From contig CM057009.1 of assembly GCA_029891345.1 (NCBI GenBank), positions 208,996,709 to 209,060,708 on the forward strand: a DNA stretch of 64,000 nt, written 5' to 3'. Source of the stretch: Dryococelus australis. Its lineage: Eukaryota; Arthropoda; Insecta; Phasmatodea; Phasmatidae. A program made the translations under genes and the position numbers. The notes beneath the pieces are model-generated. The model was not told where the DNA came from. It made no database searches and worked only from the letters and a program-made list of their open reading frames with translations. The stretch's first letter is position 1, and each line of letters begins with the position of its first letter. Positions 58,230-64,000 of the stretch are shown here, piece by piece.

Positions 58230-60120
58230 TATCTAAACATTCATTTCTGTCGTGAGAAGTAGTAAGACACACTTTGTATATTTTTTGGACCTGAATTACA
58301 TATTTTCTCCTTGTTTCCACATATAATTTGAGCTGCAGAGCTAGAATTCGACACATTGCCAACTTTCAAACAACTTCTGCTTATTTAAAATAAAATAAGA
58401 CTAATGAAAGTTTTTACGCTGACTCTCAAAGAATCGAAGTCGTCTAGAAAAATTTAAATTAGTAACTTCAACATCGTTTCAGCTATTTAAATTGAACTTC
58501 ACATGTGATAGGTGTCTACTCAAATCCCCATAGTTTCTACTTATTTTGGTTGAGGTAAAAGTCATCTTATCGAAATTTTTGGACAGTGAGTTCAGTGGAG
58601 TATACATCGAATGATTATTTGCCAAAATGGAACGAATGCGTGTATTTTAGCAGTGAGAAACTTTTGCATGAATTAATACGTAGGTGAACAAATAGGCCCA
58701 ATGGAGCTAGAACTGAAGAGTGGATATGGTTACAAAATCTTGACTTACTATTTGCTGGCGCTGATCAAAGTAAAACTAAGCAGATATGTTGTGGCATAGG
58801 TTTACATGGCTTTAACATAATCTCACTAGTTATAGACTGTTCACGGTAAACTGAGCAATTTTAACAGCCCTGCTTAAGATCTGCTTGTATACACGGTGTG
58901 TGTTCTTTCGCATTATGTAAATTTAATATTGCCATTGGCCTCATCATTTTATTCATGCGTTGGTCAATTGAAAATGTGAAATTATTAGAAACGTAATTAT
59001 TGTACAAATCTGCTAATTTTTACACTTCGATGCATTAAAAAGAACAGAACGAGAGAGAAATAGTTTATGTTATCACAAACTATCACCTAACATTTTTTGT
59101 TCGACCTTATTAAATTGAACTACTTTCCCCTCCATCGTTACCAGCTTCGCTGTACACATGTCACTCAGTGCACCCATTAAAATATATGCAGGTAGGGGCA
59201 GTGACTTTTTTCGAAGGTTGATCTCAAAAGTGCTCACTTTATCGCAGACAGCCTTTACCAAGCCTCACTGCTAATGTGTATATTGTAGACCTGTTTTATT
59301 TTTCGTTATTACTGAATACAAGTAAAAAAATATATTTTGGTAAACATTTTGTAATGTATTGATATAATGGTAAAATTTTAATACTCATGCATTTAATTTT
59401 AACTTCTCTTATGTTAAGAACATGTTCATGTTGGTGGCCCCTGGACGTTTCTCAGACCAGCCACTCTGTACGTTCCCCCTCAACGCACACGATTTACTAA
59501 GATCTGTTGTGAACCAGCATATTGAGCAACACAGTTTCGGTTCCTCTTTACAAATCATGATTTTTAAATTAAACCATAATTTTACGACTATAAACCCACC
59601 CATACCCGGGATAGTGATATACAGGGATTTGTATCTCATTCCTCTGAAGTACTCTGTATACCACAAGAGCGGTCTGTTAAGGCAAGCTTTAGAAATGGAA
59701 GTAAACTGAGCTGACCGAACATGTAATACTGAAATACTTAAATATAATTTCATTCTGAATTTCGAATTCTATGAAGGTTTCTTTGATTGAAACTTTTGAG
59801 TCTGATTGATATGGCATGTAATTTCGCTGCTTCATCACTTTCTGCTTATACCAAAATATTAGAGCATTACATGGAATATGTTTTGCTAGAAATGCATGGA
59901 GTTGTAAATAAAATTTTTAATTTTTACGCTGAAAAAGTTTTACTAAGCCAACTCTTTCAGTGTATATTCAAAGTAATGGTTTCCGTGAAATTAATAGAAT
60001 ATATAAGTCAATATTCAAAATATTAAGTTACAGTTATTTTCTGCAATATTCTCTCGGCAAGTTCTTACATTGCCTTATTGTTTAAGTGTATTGTCATTTG
60101 TATCAGTAAAACAAACTTGA

Positions 60121-60186
<66 letters not shown>

Positions 60187-63100
60187 CTATATATTCTCTC
60201 AGACATTTTATTACATTACTTTCTCCTCTAAGTCTAAGGAGCATTGTCTCCTGTACCTGTGATTTTGTCCTTCATATTGATAGGACAGCCTTTTTGATAG
60301 TAGAAAGTCGTATACACACCACACTTACATGGCGGGTTATAAACGGAACTGAAGGATTTCTACGAACCATATACAAGGCGAGTGGAATTACACCGACAAA
60401 CTTTGTGAGAAGATTACCTATGGAAAACCAGCGGGAAATATAACGGACTCTATATACCTAAAATGTAGATTAATGATGATAAAAACCTTACAAATCGAGA
60501 TTTTTAAACGTATTTTTGCAAAATATCGAAGATGAAGTGAAAGTAAATGACAATTCTCCGGTCGTCAATTTCTGTAACGGGAATTTTCAACCTAGAGAAA
60601 ACTCTCATTAATACCTCCTTTCGTACCGAAAATAACAGTGGTGGTAAGCTTTTATTGCAGACAACATTTTTACTATCAGAAATTATTAATGTTTTAACCT
60701 CCTTTATTGAGCAGTATAATCTATTACACAAAATTTGCCCTGTTGTTTCAAATGCTCAAGTGACTTATTCCCTAACTTGAGCTAGCTTGAAGACAGTCAA
60801 AGTGATTGACTTTATGATAAAGAGATCAATCATAGAGGTTACTCATAAGCAACTTTATGTGGTATTCTGTAAGCCATATCTTTATTGATATTGTTGTGCA
60901 AAGTTTACGTTTCGGAACTTAGCGGGCTGTGTTCTGAAAACCGTGATCTGATTATTGAATTATACTTTTTCCGTTATTACAAAGTGTCTTCTGTCACACT
61001 TTTTGTTGTTATAACGAATTTTCATCAATGAAATACAATTATTCCTCAAAATATTTTTGAATAATACTTCTAAAATAAATTTACTTCTCTCTATAGATAT
61101 GAGGTTTCGGAACGGTACTCTTTTATTTTGACCACCACGAGATAGCAGCACTGATCCGTGGCCATATCAGTCATTTCGTAGTTACGTAAAAGCGAGAAAT
61201 TCACTAGTGAAGTACAAAATTTACTCCTTAAAGTTATAGCTGACACCGTTTATTTGTGCGGAAATATAACAAAATATAATGTGTTTCTTTTTTATTTTTG
61301 AGACATTTTTAAACGTTTTATTTTTCTGTGAAACGTGTTTCCTAGAATTTACCTCAATACGTCACGTCGGCCATTTTCTTCCCATCTTCGTTCATAAAGA
61401 CACCTTGTTGGCCTGTATTCATATAAAGACAGTCACGAGGCATTCGAATGACCATTAATAGCATTGCAATCACACCGCACGATGCACACATGTGCTACAA
61501 AACTTCTCTCATCCGACAGCTGTTCGTATGTATGGTCCGTCGCCACTGCCGATTCCAAGGCATACTCTCGTTAGTTTACCAGCAAAAAATGAGGAGTCTG
61601 TGGCGTAGTGTGCTCTCTGCAGCAGCTGGTAAGGGTTGTGGAGTAGCACACCTAAATTCATATTCACTAGCACCTACACCAACACTCACTAACACACACA
61701 TCCCTACACTCAGCTACACGCGCGGTCGTACGCAAGGTGATAGTAATATTACCCCTAGTCATCCTTTTTCCTCTTATATCTGTAACACACTAACACTCTT
61801 TCCTGTGTTACAGAGAGACGGCTGGCATCTGTCGGGTGGGTGACTCAGTTCTGTCCCCGCAAAGCGCAACCCTGGTTACATACCAGTTGCGACCGTATTT
61901 CATTTCACCCTGCATTAAGCTCACAAAGTCTATCTTGGTTAACTAACAACTACACTACTTTCTCCAGCCTAATCCAGTCACAGGAAATTATTTTTATCCT
62001 TCGCAATTTTCGCATATATTTTCCACGGCGGCTCTCTCCTCTTTGCCTGGTTTGCTATGCTCCTTATCTAAAAATTTCTTCTTTCGGGTTGTCCCCATGG
62101 CTACAATTGCACCAGAGAATCCTACTACAGCCGCGATGCATGCGTCCATTTATTAAACAAGCCCGACCTAAGGCGTATAGGGCTTGCCCTGAGACGCGTC
62201 CCATTCTCCAACCGACTTAGCTACTAACAAGCATGCCGGAGAGCACGCAGAACTGTGAAGGTGCTCACGCTGGAGTAGCGGGATTTGGGGGCTCGCTAGA
62301 TTAAAAAAAAAAATTGAATGAACATAATGGCGACATATTGGGTAAAATACTACCGTTTTGCCTCGTAAAGATAGTTAAGCGTTAAATGTATCTGCATAAA
62401 AACAGTAAAATGTTAAGAAATAGGGCACCAGGACTCATTGTCAGGTTCGTCCAGAAGTTTCTCGGAGCCTGTAGCAAACAACGGCGTTTGGGCTCCCACA
62501 ACTCATTCATCCTCAGGCCAGGTAATTAAAAAAATTTACATGCAACTTGCAATACAATTTTCTAAACTCGAATGCAATTTGAAACTGCAATGTAGAGCAG
62601 TCATGTATTTGGGCAAATAAGAAAATTACCAGTTGTTAATATATGGACAGTAAGTATTGTGGTAGTATCGCAACACCACACACTTCGGATCGGGCGCCCG
62701 ATGTTTACTATTTTCTTTGAAGGTTGCATCTATCTGCAATTTACTTAAAATGCAGATGACTGGTTGTAAAGTTTTAAAATTATACAGAATTCCGAATATC
62801 TTTATATGAGAGATGGAAGGCTCACGCATCAGCGCACTTCATGACAACATTGCTGTTGTAAACAACTTTCTCAGAGTTTTGGCAGTGTGTATTGAACCAA
62901 CATAGTTAGTAACGGATTTTGATCACCTGCTAGTAACACTCAGAGCAATAAATTGTTTAATGCAATAATCATGTTTTCTTCCAGGATTGCAAACTTATAA
63001 TTTACATATATCTACGCTCTACTTCAATAATACTCATATATGTAGCAAACTGCTCTGTAATCCAACGTTAACACAGTTAATTGCACTCTTTAGGAGAAGA

Positions 63101-64000
63101 GTCCGTAATTTCTGACATAGGTTTAGGAACAACTACTGTTTTGTTTGAACCTATTTAGCTACAGTACAATTTGTATGTATAATTAAAACTAAAGTAAAAC
63201 ATAATAAATTTTAATCAAAGCTGAGTTATGCTATCTTTATAACATACGACTTTATTGTCTCTTAAACAGCAATGTTATTTGTTGTAAAAATTATTTATTA
63301 ATATTTAAAAACTATTTGTCAGATAGCTACTCATTTATTTCAAATAACACTCGAGACTAAAGCAATTCATAAGTTACAACTTATAAAATTATTTGATGGA
63401 ATATGCGATAATTTTATGAATAATCTTAATTCTAATGTTTTATTTAGAGCATCAGTGAGTGAGCAAGATAACTATTTAAGATATCGTTTTGTTTAATCCA
63501 GGATTATTTATAGATGTTTTGTATCTTAAAATTAAAGTAATATTAAAGTATTTTAGTATTGTAAGTTCGGTCAGTATTACAGTTATTGCCAGTTTACATC
63601 AATTTTTTTTGCCTGTTTCAATTAATATTTACAGGGTGGGTTTACAAAAGAAGACCTACGGTTTAAATTAAGAATTGTGGTGTGTAAAGCGAACTGAAAC
63701 TGTATTGCTTAATGTGCTGATTCACAATAGATCATAGTAAGTCATGTGCATTAAGATGAGTCCACAGTGACACTATTCTGTGAAATAGTTGCTTGCGCGT
63801 ATTTGGGTAGTTATATTTGCACTTCACACGCCATGTTGTTCTGTATTTTGTTAAAAGCCAAACTTTTGATATTATAAAGTCGTTGATAATATCCCATTAA
63901 ATAAATGATCTCTAAATGCTACTTTTTGCCAGAAAAGATAAAAAAACAATTATCTATGCCTCTATGTTTTTACTTTTAACATATTACGTATATGCAGGGA
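58230..64000. other. non-coding, probably NWD intron
   Basis: No gene recognised. Contains a 56-base (TA)n at 60128-60183. Frames at 59422-59709 plus / 59409-59753 minus, 61448-61843 and 61840-62220 are open but have no family features, stops or splice context that would support them. Confidence 0.5.
60128..60183. repeat. (TA)n microsatellite
   Basis: Uninterrupted alternating AT of about 56 bases. Confidence 0.95.

Overview
This is eukaryotic, very probably insect, genomic DNA. It is AT-rich with sparse coding, long introns, many (TA)n, (TG)n and homopolymer tracts, and heavy transposable-element load. The only host gene I can support is a plus-strand NACHT/WD-repeat (NWD1/NWD2-like) gene. 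Four of its exons lie at 16311-16511, 17809-17948, 54561-54771 and 56786-57030, with matching splice phases. The second intron is about 36.6 kb and holds most of the window.

Layout. 1-4.7 kb: a plus-strand-only block of decayed, intron-free coding sequence of unknown, possibly viral, origin, ending at a strong 76-bp hairpin. 4.8-10.7 kb: non-coding, with microsatellites and a G-rich degenerate repeat. 10.75-11.75 kb: a roughly 1-kb element with terminal inverted repeats. 13.68-15.28 kb: an internally deleted Helitron with a broken helicase on the minus strand. 16.3-57 kb: the NWD exons and their introns. 57-64 kb: non-coding apart from a minisatellite, a SINE and microsatellites.

The main discovery candidate is in the giant intron. 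Two long, collinear, inverted sequences (22215-24018 and 52760-53895, starting AGTAGGAAAT and ending in the complement) bracket about 31.7 kb. Between them lies a decayed Maverick/Polinton (adintovirus-like) gene set: integrase, a small conserved protein, a fibre-like protein and a packaging ATPase on minus; then a PLA2-domain protein, adenain-type protease, penton-like protein, a small basic protein, major capsid protein and an uncharacterised HGLxW protein on plus. A second HGLxW-family gene lies near the left inverted repeat. Each inverted repeat ends inward with a TATA box followed by a different unique reading frame, a virus-like arrangement. No PolB was found. The element is interrupted by a Tc1-like copy (27.2-28.0 kb), an env-bearing Ty3/gypsy element (28.1-32.6 kb) and a jockey-like LINE ORF1 (37.1-38.8 kb).

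Nearly all transposon and virus-like genes carry stops, frameshifts or lost catalytic residues, so they are fossils. The NWD exons are intact. Assignments rest on motifs read by eye; no database search was possible.
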